A stretch of 64,000 bases of DNA from Jongsikchunia kroppenstedtii DSM 45133 (GTDB lineage: Bacteria; Actinomycetota; Actinomycetes; Mycobacteriales; Mycobacteriaceae), in contig NZ_AQYG01000044.1 in NCBI RefSeq assembly GCF_000380485.1, positions 62,001-126,000 on the forward strand. The letters run 5' to 3'. Both the position numbers and the translations under genes were made by a program. Of this stretch, positions 21,255 to 29,530 are shown piece after piece; positions within the stretch are counted from its first letter, which is position 1, and every line of letters starts with the position of its first letter. The notes under the pieces are model-generated. The model saw only the letters and a list, made by a program, of their open reading frames with translations. It searched no databases and had not been told where the DNA came from.

Positions 21255-22415
21255 TCAGAGTGAGCGGCTGATGAGTTCCTTCATGATCTCGCTCGTGCCG
21301 CCGTAGATCTTCTGGACCCGCGCATCGGCGTACATCCGGGCGATCGGGTACTCCATCATGTAGCCGTAGCCGCCGAAGATCTGCAGGCAGCGATCGGTGA
21401 CCTCGATCTGCTTCTCGGTGCCCCAGAGTTTGGCGATCGACGCGGTCGCCGGGTCCAGCGTGCCGTCGATCGCCCGCGCGATGCAGTGGTCCATCAGGGT
21501 CTTGCCGGCGAGCACCTCGGCTTTGCATTCGGCCAGAACGTATTTCGTGTTCTGGAAGGACAGCAGTGGCTTGCCGAACGCCTCCCGCTGTTTGGCATAG
21601 GCGACGGCCTCGATCACGGCCGCTTCGGCCGCTGCCACCGCGCCCAGCCCGATCGCCAGCCGCTCGCGATGCAGCTGGCTCATCAGCTGGATGAACCCCT
21701 GACCCTCGACGCCGCCGAGGATGTTCGCGGCGGGCACCCGCATGTCGGTGAACGACAGCTCGCGGGTGTCCTGGCCGTGCTGGCCCATCTTCTGCAGCAC
21801 GCGACCGCGCTCGAAGCCGTCGAGCCCATCGACCTCGGCCACCAGCAGCGAGATGCCCTTGGCGCCCAGCGACGGATCGGTCTTGCAGACGATGACCAGC
21901 AGGTCGCAGTGGGTTCCGTTGGAGATGAACGTCTTCGAGCCGTTGACCACGTAGTGGTCGCCGTTCAGCCGCGCGGTGGTCCGCACCGACTGCAGATCCG
22001 AGCCGGTCCCGGGCTCGGTCATCGCGATCGCCAGCACGCTCTCGCCGGTCGCGCATTTCGGCAGCCATCGCTGCTTTTGCTCGTCGGTGGCGTAGGAGAG
22101 CAGATAGTGCGCCACGATCGTGGAGTGCACGGCGACCGCCAGCGCGGTGTCGTGCGCATAGGCGAGCTCCTGCAGCACGACCGCCTCATGGCCGAAATCG
22201 CCGCCGCCACCACCGAATTCCTCGGGTACATCGGTCAGCAGCAGACCGGCGGCCCCGGCCTTGGTCCACACGTCGCGGTCGACCTGGTGCTGCTCCGCGA
22301 AGCGCTCCTCATGCGGCGTCAGCTCCTTGGCGAAGAAGTCGCGCGCCAGGTTTCGCAGCGCGGCGTGCTCGTCGGTTTCCCAGGGTGCGCGGTAGTCGGC
22401 GAATAGCGTGCTCAT
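21255..22415 (-). CDS. Acyl-CoA dehydrogenase, LCAD/IVD type
   Basis: 386 residues; ATG at 22415 overlaps the stop of the upstream synthetase (ATGA). FAD and substrate motifs AIAMTEPGTGSDL and FISNGTHCDLL are intact, and the C-terminus reads FGGYGYMMEYPIARMY then KIYGGTSEIMKELISRSL. The IYGGT form, with Gly where MCAD has its catalytic Glu, is typical of long-chain/isovaleryl-type enzymes whose base lies in helix G. Introduces the alpha-beta double bond in fatty or branched acyl-CoA. Last gene of a three-gene operon with acyl-CoA synthetase and thiolase. Confidence 0.9.
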   Translation of the reverse strand: MSTLFADYRAPWETDEHAALRNLARDFFAKELTPHEERFAEQHQVDRDVWTKAGAAGLLLTDVPEEFGGGGGDFGHEAVVLQELAYAHDTALAVAVHSTIVAHYLLSYATDEQKQRWLPKCATGESVLAIAMTEPGTGSDLQSVRTTARLNGDHYVVNGSKTFISNGTHCDLLVIVCKTDPSLGAKGISLLVAEVDGLDGFERGRVLQKMGQHGQDTRELSFTDMRVPAANILGGVEGQGFIQLMSQLHRERLAIGLGAVAAAEAAVIEAVAYAKQREAFGKPLLSFQNTKYVLAECKAEVLAGKTLMDHCIARAIDGTLDPATASIAKLWGTEKQIEVTDRCLQIFGGYGYMMEYPIARMYADARVQKIYGGTSEIMKELISRSL

Positions 22416-24076
22416 TGATCCTGCTTCCGGTAGATATCGGCGTGCGCGGCGCGCATCGCCTTCTTGTCGAGCTTGCCGACGCTGGTGCGCGGCAACGAAT
22501 CCTGTCGGATGATGACGTCGGGCAGCTGCCACTTGGCGAACTTGCCTGCCAGCAAGGCGTGCACCTCGTCGAGCGGCAGATCGGCACCGTCCTTGGTGGC
22601 GACCAGCACGACCGGGCGCTCCTGCCATTTCGGATGGGCGACGCCGATGACCGCGGCCTCGATCACCTTCGGGTGGGCGACGATCGCGTTCTCCATGTCG
22701 ATCGAGCTGATCCATTCGCCGCCGCTCTTGATCACATCCTTGATCCGGTCGGTGAGCTTGAGGTAGCCGTGCTCGTCGATGGTGCCGACATCGCCGCTGC
22801 GCCAATAGCCTTCGAAGAATCGGGAATCGTTGTCCTCGAGGTCGTAGTAGCTCTCGACGATCCACGGCCCGCGTACCAGGATCTCTCCGGCGGAGGCGCC
22901 GTCACGCGGTAGGTCGTTGCCGTCCGGGTCGACGATGCGGATGTCGACACCAGTCACCGGAAGCCCTTGGAAGCGCTTGTGGTTCCAGCGCGCATCCTCC
23001 GGCAACGACTGCAACAACGGCTTGATGCCGCGGTTGTGGGTGACCGCGGGCGTGGTCTCGGTCGCCCCGTACCCGTGCACGATATCGGCGCCGGTCAGGT
23101 CGTGGAAGCCGCGCATCATCGACAACGGCGGCTCGGTCGCGCCGCACAGCAGCCGGGTGTTGTTGAAATCAGGCTTCTCGGCGAGTGTTTCGATGTACCG
23201 CAGCATCGGCTCGAAGATCGCGGGTGCGCCGTTGGCGATCGTGACGTTCTCGGCGATCATCGCGTCGACCAGGGCGGAGGTCTCTTCGGCGGTGTAACGC
23301 CCGGGCAGCACGAACCGCGTCGCGGCGAACACGCCGGCCTGCGGCAGGCCCCAACAATTGCCATGGAACATCGGCGTGATCAGCATGATCGTGTCGTAGG
23401 GGGTCATCGACAGCGTCTGCGCCTGCGACATCGAATGCAGGTAGATCCCGCGATGCGAGTAGTAGATCCCTTTCGGCTTGCCGGTGGTCCCGGTCGTGTA
23501 ACACGCGCTGTAGGAGGATGTTTCGTCGATCATCGGGAGGTCGATCTCGTCCGATGCGTCATTCATCAGGTCTTCGAACGACCGCACGTTCGGCAGCGTG
23601 GTGGTCACCTCGGACAGCGGTTTGTCGGTCATCACCACCCAGCTCTCCACTCCGACCCCGGCGGCGACCAGCCCTTCGGCGACCGGCAACAGCGACTCAT
23701 CGACGAAGATCGCCTTCGCATGACTGTGATCGGTGACGAAAGCGAGGTCCTCGGCGCCCAAGCGCAGGTTCATCTGCAGCAATACCGATCCCAATGCCGG
23801 TATCGCCCAATACAGCTCGAAGTGTCGCTTGCTGTTCCAGTCGAGCACGCCGGCCACGTCGGCGGGGCCGATGTCGAGGCCGCGTAGGACGTTCGCCAGT
23901 TGTCGCACCCGTCGGTAGCAGTCGGCGTAGGTGTAGCGATCCCACCCGCCGTCCGTGGTGCGGTAGACGATCTCCTGCTCCGGGTATGTGCGGGCCGCAT
24001 GCCGGAGCAGCGTGGTGGTGTTGAGCTGGTAGTGATCTCCGTGCGTCGACGGCAGACCCTGGACGATGTCGTACAC
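22412..24076 (-). CDS. Long-chain acyl-CoA synthetase (FadD family)
   Basis: 554 residues from the GTG at 24076 (VYDIVQGLPST), with AAAGGAG 4 bases upstream; the frame extends to 24178, but that part overlaps the thiolase gene. ANL-superfamily motifs: TTGTTGKPKG phosphate loop, GYGATETTP, then YWRSGDVGTIDEHGYLKLTD and RIKDVIKSGGEWIS with the hinge, and a C-terminal catalytic Lys in TSVGKLDKKAMR. Activates a carboxylic acid to its CoA thioester for the neighbouring dehydrogenase and thiolase; fatty acid is the most likely substrate class. Confidence 0.9.
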   Translation of the reverse strand: MYDIVQGLPSTHGDHYQLNTTTLLRHAARTYPEQEIVYRTTDGGWDRYTYADCYRRVRQLANVLRGLDIGPADVAGVLDWNSKRHFELYWAIPALGSVLLQMNLRLGAEDLAFVTDHSHAKAIFVDESLLPVAEGLVAAGVGVESWVVMTDKPLSEVTTTLPNVRSFEDLMNDASDEIDLPMIDETSSYSACYTTGTTGKPKGIYYSHRGIYLHSMSQAQTLSMTPYDTIMLITPMFHGNCWGLPQAGVFAATRFVLPGRYTAEETSALVDAMIAENVTIANGAPAIFEPMLRYIETLAEKPDFNNTRLLCGATEPPLSMMRGFHDLTGADIVHGYGATETTPAVTHNRGIKPLLQSLPEDARWNHKRFQGLPVTGVDIRIVDPDGNDLPRDGASAGEILVRGPWIVESYYDLEDNDSRFFEGYWRSGDVGTIDEHGYLKLTDRIKDVIKSGGEWISSIDMENAIVAHPKVIEAAVIGVAHPKWQERPVVLVATKDGADLPLDEVHALLAGKFAKWQLPDVIIRQDSLPRTSVGKLDKKAMRAAHADIYRKQDQ

Positions 24077-24086
24077 GCTGCTCCTT

Positions 24087-25277
24087 TCAGATGCGTTCGA
24101 TGATGGTGGCGTTGGCGGTTCCGGCGGCCTCGCAGATCGTCTGCAGCCCCAGGGTTTTCGATGACCGTTCCAGTTCAAAGACCAGGTCGGTGAGCATGCG
24201 GGCGCCGGTCGAGCCGAGGGGGTGGCCGATGGCGACGGAGCCGCCGTTGACGTTCAGCTTGTCGTCGGGGATGCCGAAATGCTTCTGGAACATCAGCGGC
24301 ACGCCGGCGAAGGCCTCGTTCACCTCGAAGAGATCGATGTCGTCGACCGCCAATCCGCTGCGCTTCAACGCCTTGTCGGTCGCATCGAGGATCGCGGTGA
24401 ACTGGATGACCGGATCGGCGGCGGCGACCGACAGTGCGCGGAACCGGGCGCGCGGCACCAGCCCGTGGCGCTCCGCGAAGTCCCGGTCGGCGATCAGCAG
24501 CGCCGCGGCGCCGTCGGAGATCTGCGATGAGTTGGCGGCGGTGGTCATCCCGTCCTCGGCGAAGACCGTGCGCAGGGTGGACATCTTCTCGCGATCGATG
24601 CTGGGCCGGATGCCCTCGTCGACCGTGATCGGCTCGGACGCCGGGTCGGCAGGATCGACGGTGAGCGGCACCAGCTGCGATGTGAACCGCCCGTCTTGCG
24701 TTGCCGCCCAGGCGCGTTCGTGGCTGCGGGCGGAGAAGTCGTCGAGCTCGGCGCGGGTCAGTCCGAACCGCGTGTTCATCAGCTCTGACGATGCACCCTG
24801 CGCCATGAGCGCACCGCTGTCCGAGTCGGGTGAGTAGCGGTTCAGTTCGCGCGGACTGTACTGCGGTCCCAACGGCGCGCCCGGTGTCATCGCCGGGGGC
24901 ATCGGCACCCGTGACATCGACTCGACGCCGCAGGCGATCACCAGATCGGCGCAGTCCGCCATGATCGCCTGGGCGGCGAAACTGACTGCCTGCTGGCCCG
25001 AACCGCATTGCCGGTCCACGGTGACCGCGGGAACCGATTCGGGCAGCCCGGCCGCCAGCACCGCGTGCCGGCCGAGATTGCTGCCCTGCTCCTCGTTCTG
25101 GAGTACGCAACCGGCGATGACGTCGTCGATCAGCGTCTCGTCGACGCCGGCCCGGTCGACCAGGGTGCGCAGCGTCTGGCCGAGCAGGTCGACCGGGTGC
25201 CACTGCCGCAGGATCCCGCCGCGGCGGCCAACCGGGGTGCGCACGGCGCCGACGATGACCGCTTCTCGATATGCCAT
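24087..25277 (-). CDS. Acetyl-CoA C-acyltransferase (thiolase, FadA type)
   Basis: 396 residues, ATG at 25277. Nucleophilic Cys in VDRQCGSGQQAVSF (about residue 90), NEAFAGVPL, catalytic His in GGSVAIGHPLGSTGARM, and the second Cys in LQTICEAAGTANATIIERI. Degradative thiolase performing the last step of beta-oxidation. Ten bases separate it from the synthetase gene. The promoter lies in the 115-base divergent region shared with a TetR gene. Confidence 0.93.
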   Translation of the reverse strand: MAYREAVIVGAVRTPVGRRGGILRQWHPVDLLGQTLRTLVDRAGVDETLIDDVIAGCVLQNEEQGSNLGRHAVLAAGLPESVPAVTVDRQCGSGQQAVSFAAQAIMADCADLVIACGVESMSRVPMPPAMTPGAPLGPQYSPRELNRYSPDSDSGALMAQGASSELMNTRFGLTRAELDDFSARSHERAWAATQDGRFTSQLVPLTVDPADPASEPITVDEGIRPSIDREKMSTLRTVFAEDGMTTAANSSQISDGAAALLIADRDFAERHGLVPRARFRALSVAAADPVIQFTAILDATDKALKRSGLAVDDIDLFEVNEAFAGVPLMFQKHFGIPDDKLNVNGGSVAIGHPLGSTGARMLTDLVFELERSSKTLGLQTICEAAGTANATIIERI

Positions 25278-25308
25278 TGGAGACTCCTCTTGTGACGCTG
25301 TTCACCGC

Positions 25309-25366
25309 ACTATACAAATGTACTAGGACATGGGCAAGTGTACTGAAATGCGAATATCTGTATAGT
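25309..25366. promoter_or_regulatory. Divergent promoter/operator, thiolase operon and TetR gene
   Basis: ACTATAC (25309-25315) and GTATAGT (25360-25366) mirror each other and supply a TATAGT -10 for each direction. Between them GTACT occurs twice (25319-25323 and 25340-25344), each preceded by AAATG/AAGTG: direct repeats 21 bases apart, two helical turns. This is a plausible cooperative TetR operator covering both promoters. Confidence 0.55.
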
Positions 25367-25392
25367 TCTTGCCGAACCGGATCGGAGGTGTT

Positions 25393-25986
25393 ATGTCCAG
25401 CGGGGGAGCGATCGAGAGCGACTTGACGACCAAGGCGCGCATTCGCAACGCGGCATTGGAACTCTTTGCCGCCGAGGGTGTTTCGGCGGTATCTATGCGG
25501 GCGGTGGCGGCGCGGGCCGGCGTTGCCGTCGGACTGGTGCAGCACCATTTCAAGACCAAAGAGGGCCTGCGATCGGCCGTCGAGCAGTACATCGTGGACC
25601 GGCATGCGGCGGCTATCGGGTCGGTCCCGGATGCCGGAAACCCGGCCGAGGTCGCCGCCGATCGAGATGCGGCCGTTCGGCGGATGTTCGACGAGCACCC
25701 GGCACTCGTCGATTACATGCGCCGGTCGCTGCTCGACCCGGGAGACGACAATCATCTGCTCGAACGGCTCACCGAGCTGGCGCGTGCGCAGGTCGTCGAA
25801 CGGCGGAGCGCGGGGACGGCGTCGACGACTGTTCCGGTGCCCGATCAGGTGGTCCGGATGATGGTGCGGCAGTTGGGAAATCTGTTCCTGCAGCCGATGA
25901 TCGACACGATGTGGGCACAACTCGGCGGCGCCGATGCCGACAAGCCGCTGCTGATCGTCCGCACCGCGGCTACGCTCGATGAGTGA
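25393..25986 (+). CDS. TetR-family regulator
   Basis: 197 residues from the ATG at 25393, preceded by GGAGG; the frame opens at 25369 but the leader there lacks a ribosome binding site. Helix-turn-helix: IRNAALELFAAEGVSAVSMRAVAARAGVAVGLVQHHFKTKEGL, the VQHHFKTK form typical of TetR proteins with an H-containing recognition helix. The C-terminal ligand domain is unassigned. Divergent from the thiolase operon, so it is probably its acyl-CoA-responsive repressor (inference). Its stop overlaps the start of the next gene (GTGA). Confidence 0.88.
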   Translation: MSSGGAIESDLTTKARIRNAALELFAAEGVSAVSMRAVAARAGVAVGLVQHHFKTKEGLRSAVEQYIVDRHAAAIGSVPDAGNPAEVAADRDAAVRRMFDEHPALVDYMRRSLLDPGDDNHLLERLTELARAQVVERRSAGTASTTVPVPDQVVRMMVRQLGNLFLQPMIDTMWAQLGGADADKPLLIVRTAATLDE

Positions 25987-26510
25987 CCGAGCAGCGTAAC
26001 GACCCGACGGCACCGTTCCCCGATATCCGCTGGGGGAGCGATTCCAGCCGCCTCCGCGACACGATGGTCAAGTTCGCCGCGACCGGCGCCGGCTCGGCCT
26101 TGATCCGCACGATGGCGCCACTGGACCGCTGGGTGCTCGACAAGTCGAAGGGCCGGCTGACCGCGCTCGGCCCGATCGGCGCACCGACGCTGCTGCTGGT
26201 CACCACGGGAGCCAAGTCGGGCGAGCGCCGGGTGCAGCCGCTGCTGTACTACCGCGAGGATCCGGACATCTACGTGATCGGTTCGAACTTCGGCGGCGAC
26301 AAGCATCCCGCATGGACCCATAACCTGCTGGCGGGAGGCCCGGCGGCGGTCATCATGGGCCGTGAGATTCCGGTGACCGCAACGCTTCTCGCGGCCGCCG
26401 AGCGCGATCGCATTCAGCAGGGTTTCATCGACATGGTGGCGGTCTATCAGACCTATCTGGGCCGCACCGATCGCGAGCTGCGCATCTTCCGGCTGAGCGC
26501 GGCCGCCTGA
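25983..26510 (+). CDS. Ddn-like deazaflavin (F420)-dependent oxidoreductase
   Basis: 175 residues, GTG at 25983 overlapping the TetR stop. The split-barrel Ddn family is recognised by LLLVTTGAKSGERRVQPLLYY, the phosphate/F420-binding strand, followed by IYVIGSNFGGDKHPAWTHNLLAG and a C-terminal Tyr-rich helix (VAVYQTYLGRTDRELRIFRL). Members use F420H2 to reduce quinones or nitro compounds at the membrane surface. No signal peptide. Coupling to the TetR gene suggests shared regulation. Confidence 0.85.
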   Translation: MTEQRNDPTAPFPDIRWGSDSSRLRDTMVKFAATGAGSALIRTMAPLDRWVLDKSKGRLTALGPIGAPTLLLVTTGAKSGERRVQPLLYYREDPDIYVIGSNFGGDKHPAWTHNLLAGGPAAVIMGREIPVTATLLAAAERDRIQQGFIDMVAVYQTYLGRTDRELRIFRLSAAA

Positions 26511-26524
26511 CCGAGGAGGTTTCG

Positions 26525-27043
26525 ATGTCGGATCTGACGTCCAGCAAGGCGATTCTGATCGACGGGTTCACTCGCGTCGAAGAAACGGTCGAGCAGGTGT
26601 GCGCCGGGCTCAGTCCGGCGGCCGCGACGTATCAGCCCGATCCCCAATCGAATTCGATCGCCTGGCTGATCTGGCATGCCGCCCGGCAGCAGGATGTGCA
26701 GATCGCGCATCTCGGCGATCACCCGCAGGTGTGGGCTGACTGGTACGACCGGTTCGACCTGCCGTTCGAGATGGCGGAGATGGGCTATGGGCAATCGCCC
26801 GACGAGGTGAGCAAGGTGCGGGTGGGCGCGGACCTGCTGGCCGGCTATCACGCGGCGGTGCACCAGCGCACGCTCGACTACCTCGATGCGCTGACGATGA
26901 CCGACATCGAGCGGGTCATCGATCGCAATTGGACGCCGCCGGTCACCGCCGGGGTGCGCCTCGTCAGCATCATCAACGACGGGGCCCAGCATCTTGGCCA
27001 GGCCGCCTACCTACGCGGCGTCACCGATCGCCTCGGGCTCTGA
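26525..27043 (+). CDS. DinB/DUF664-family (mycothiol-dependent type) protein
   Basis: 172 residues, ATG at 26525 with GAGGAGG closely upstream. Four-helix-bundle DinB fold: SIAWLIWHAARQQD contains the first metal-ligand His, and IINDGAQHLGQAAYLRG the last. The set of histidines matches actinobacterial DinB proteins that act as mycothiol- or bacillithiol-dependent transferases. Substrate unknown. It directly follows the F420-type gene; a long hairpin begins at its stop codon. Confidence 0.82.
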   Translation: MSDLTSSKAILIDGFTRVEETVEQVCAGLSPAAATYQPDPQSNSIAWLIWHAARQQDVQIAHLGDHPQVWADWYDRFDLPFEMAEMGYGQSPDEVSKVRVGADLLAGYHAAVHQRTLDYLDALTMTDIERVIDRNWTPPVTAGVRLVSIINDGAQHLGQAAYLRGVTDRLGL

Positions 27044-27150
27044 CTGGCGCCAGCTGAACGCCTGGCTGCGTTACGGCGAAGGTCCGCAAAAGGGAAAGCG
27101 CCTTAACGGACCTCCGCCAACCTTGCCACGCGTCCAGCTGATCGCCAGTC
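27042..27150. repeat. 109-base two-part hairpin after the DinB-type gene
   Basis: Outer stem: GACTGGCG (27042-27049) with CGCCAGTC (27143-27150), then CAGCTG (27051-27056) with CAGCTG (27135-27140) and ACGC with GCGT. Inner stem: GGCGaAGGTCCG (27075-27086) with CGGACCTcCGCC (27107-27118), closed by AAGG/CCTT. The structure overlaps the DinB stop codon. No T-run follows. It could be a terminator, a mobile MITE-like remnant or an RNA switch. Confidence 0.6.
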
Positions 27151-27179
27151 GGTGAGACGCTGGCGACTGGACCCGAAAC

Positions 27180-27197
27180 TGAAACACGTTCTAGTCT
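27180..27197 (+). promoter_or_regulatory. KstR-type operator and -10 for hotdog gene
   Basis: TGAAACACGTTCTA (27180-27193) fits the published KstR consensus TnnAACnnGTTnnA exactly. It overlaps a -10-like TAGTCT (27192-27197) that ends 7 bases before the ATG at 27205, implying a leaderless transcript that bound KstR would block. The same 14-mer, within a longer identical stretch, recurs at 63962-63975. Confidence 0.72.
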
Positions 27198-27204
27198 GGT
27201 CGGC

Positions 27205-27666
27205 ATGACTAACGCTGGAGAACTGGTCGCCGCCGGATTCAACAAGCTGGGGTACATCCAGTACGCGGGCATTGATGAACTCGGCTTCGGTCCCGGCCAG
27301 GCCGACCTGGTGGTCACGCCGGAACCGCGGCTGCTCAACCACAACGGAGACATCCACGCGGCCAACCTGTTCGGGCTCGCCGAGACCGCCGCGACGGGAG
27401 CGGCGGTCACGGCGATCTTCGATCTGCTGGCCGACGCGTACGTGGTCGTCAAGACCGGCCGGATCGACTATCTGGCGCGGGCGCAGGGCGACGCCGGGCC
27501 ATTCCGGGTGCGCACCGACCTGACCGAGCAGCTGGTGCAGGGCATGCGCGACGACGTCCAGGCCGGCAACCCGATCGAGATGCCGGTGCCCGTGACGATC
27601 TCCGACTCGACCGGGAAAGACGTTGCGGCAGCGGAATTCGCGGTGATCATTCGCCGCAAGCGTTAG
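27205..27666 (+). CDS. Hotdog-fold protein (DUF4442/thioesterase-like)
   Basis: 153 residues, ATG at 27205, probably leaderless. The pattern HNGDIHAANLFGLAETAATGAAV resembles the active-site helix of PaaI/DUF4442 hotdog proteins (conserved HNxxG-like region followed by a long helix), and the last strand VPVTISDSTGKDVAAAEFAVIIRRK closes the sheet. Family members hydrolyse acyl-CoA thioesters or are non-catalytic. The KstR-type box on its promoter links it to the sterol catabolic regulon, where a thioesterase could recycle CoA (inference). Confidence 0.75.
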   Translation: MTNAGELVAAGFNKLGYIQYAGIDELGFGPGQADLVVTPEPRLLNHNGDIHAANLFGLAETAATGAAVTAIFDLLADAYVVVKTGRIDYLARAQGDAGPFRVRTDLTEQLVQGMRDDVQAGNPIEMPVPVTISDSTGKDVAAAEFAVIIRRKR

Positions 27667-27720
27667 GCGGCGTCTGCGCAACCGCCGATCGAGTCAGGGT
27701 GCGCTGTGCTCACCCGGCCG

Positions 27721-28691
27721 TCAACCGGCCAGATCCCTGAGGAACTCGATGAGAACCTCGTTCACCGCGTCCGGATTCTCCATCGCCAGCAGATGGCCGC
27801 CGCCCTCCACCGTGCGGACGGCGCGCACGTCCTCGTGGTGTTCTTTGAGCTTGTCGATCGGGTCGTCGCCGTGCCAGTTGAGCAGATCCACATCGCCTGC
27901 GCTGCAGAGGAAGTAGAAAGGCACACGAGTCACGGATTCGCCGCGATCGCGCCGGTAGCGCCAGTTCGTGTCGCCCGCGAGATACCAGTTGATCCCGCCG
28001 CCGAAGCCGCTGCGCGCATAGTCGGACACGTACGTTTCCAGCTCCCACTCGGTCAGCCACGGCCAGGGGAGTGCAGGCGGGTCCGGGAGCGCCTGCCGAT
28101 ACGTCGCGCCCGGCGGGCTCTGCCATACCTGCATGAAGTCGCCATCGCCCGAGAGGATGTGGAAGATCTTCGTCAGGATCTCGCGCGGGTGCGCATCCAT
28201 GTCGTCGCGCGCGGTGATCGGATTGTCCAGGTAGTACGACATGTGATTGAAGTGCTCTCGGCCGCGCTCCCGTTCGACCTCGCTGGGCAGGCGGTCGTAG
28301 GCGGCATAGAACGGGTTCTGCAGACCGATCAGTCCGCGGACGCGGTCGGGGTGTTCGATCGCGACGTCGTAGGCGATGAACTGCCCGAAGTCGAGACCCG
28401 AGAACACCGCCTGCTGTTCGCCGAGATGGTCGAGCAGTCCGCGACGTCCGCGACGACGCGGTCGACGCGATACTCCTCGAGCGCTTCCGGGACGTCTGTC
28501 TGGCCCATTCCGCGCAGGTCGGGTGCGACCACCCGGTAGCCGGCGGCCGCCAGCGCGCCGATCTGATGACGCCAGCTGAACCAGGTGTGGGGGAAGCCGT
28601 GGAGGAGCACCACCAGCGGTCCCTCGCCCTGGGTGACGTAATGCATCTCGATCCCGTTGATCGACGCCCGGTGATGGGTCCAATCGGCCAC
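27721..28691 (-). pseudogene. Epoxide-hydrolase-like alpha/beta hydrolase, frameshifted
   Basis: Two reading frames together give one complete protein. The first (ATG 28691) supplies MADWTHHRASINGIEMHYV, oxyanion motif HGFPHTW and RVVAPDLRGMGQTD, then breaks after VVADVAD. The second, entered near 28435-28440, continues with LLDHLGEQQAVFSGLDFG (nucleophilic Asp in GLDFGQ), FIAYDVAIEHPDRV and the catalytic His in EGGGHLLAMENP. Adding one base at the GCGGAC-TGCTCGACC junction restores GACCTGCTCGAC and a ~323-residue product. This is either a real inactivation or a sequencing error; the rest of the gene shows no decay. Confidence 0.8.
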
Positions 28692-28843
28692 GGCCGCTCC
28701 TTTGTGAGGTGATGTGGGTCACCTTCAAAGGTAGGATCGCCGATCAGCTCGCCCCAGGCCCGTATCCGTTGAGCGGAACCAGCACCGGACCTCCGCGAAC
28801 AGGCGCAGCGCTGGCCACGGGAAATGGCCAGGTCAGAGCCCAG

Positions 28844-29530
28844 CTAGAGCAGGGTCTTCCAGTAGTACCAGAACTCGTGCGTGATCAGCCCGATGATCAC
28901 GAAGTACCAGACGATCAGCAGCGGCCACAGCCAGCCGGCCCACATCGCCAGCCGCTGCTTGCCGGCCACCGCCTTCTGGATCGCGAGCACCATGATCGCC
29001 GGCGTGATGGTCCACACGACCATGCAGTAGGGGCACAGCGCGTGGATCACATAGAGGCTCTCGGTGATCAGATAGTGAATGAACACCATGCCGACCAGGG
29101 CGCCGGCGGCCAGCCCGGCCCAGAACCACCGCGGAATCTGGACGCGGGACAGTGCCAGGGCGCCCAGCATGATCGGCACCACGTAGGCGCCGATACCGAT
29201 GTACGGGTTGGGGAAACCGAAGAACTCGGCCTGCGGCTGCGACATCACCGAACCGCAGGACAGGATCGGGTTGATGCTGCAGCTGGGGCTGTAGCCGGGC
29301 TCGGTCAGCTGCTTGAACTTCTCGATCGACAGCGTGGCCGCGGCGACCAGACCGACGATGCCGAGGATGAAGATCGCGGCCGACCGGATCATCTCCCCGC
29401 GGCTCGAGACCAGGTCGTCCGCGTCGATCTCGGTCGGCTCCTCGGGAGCCTCGTCGGCGATCGCCTGAGTGGTCACGTCGCTCGGGTCGGTCGACGGCAC
29501 GGAATCGTCAGCGGTAGTCACGTCAGCCAT
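28844..29530 (-). CDS. Vitamin K epoxide reductase (VKOR) family protein
   Basis: 228 residues, ATG at 29530. About 45 acidic cytoplasmic residues are followed by four or five membrane segments (IFILGIVGLVAAATL, GAYVVPIMLGALAL, FWAGLAAGALVGMVFIHYLI, VWTITPAIMVLAI and a last one, LLIVWYFVIIGLI). Redox cysteines: SCSINPILSCGSV in the first loop and the active CPYC after ESLYVIHAL. VKOR re-oxidises DsbA-type proteins and passes electrons to quinone. Overlaps by 8 bases the gene for such a DsbA-like protein, which is translated first. Confidence 0.93.
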   Translation of the reverse strand: MADVTTADDSVPSTDPSDVTTQAIADEAPEEPTEIDADDLVSSRGEMIRSAAIFILGIVGLVAAATLSIEKFKQLTEPGYSPSCSINPILSCGSVMSQPQAEFFGFPNPYIGIGAYVVPIMLGALALSRVQIPRWFWAGLAAGALVGMVFIHYLITESLYVIHALCPYCMVVWTITPAIMVLAIQKAVAGKQRLAMWAGWLWPLLIVWYFVIIGLITHEFWYYWKTLL

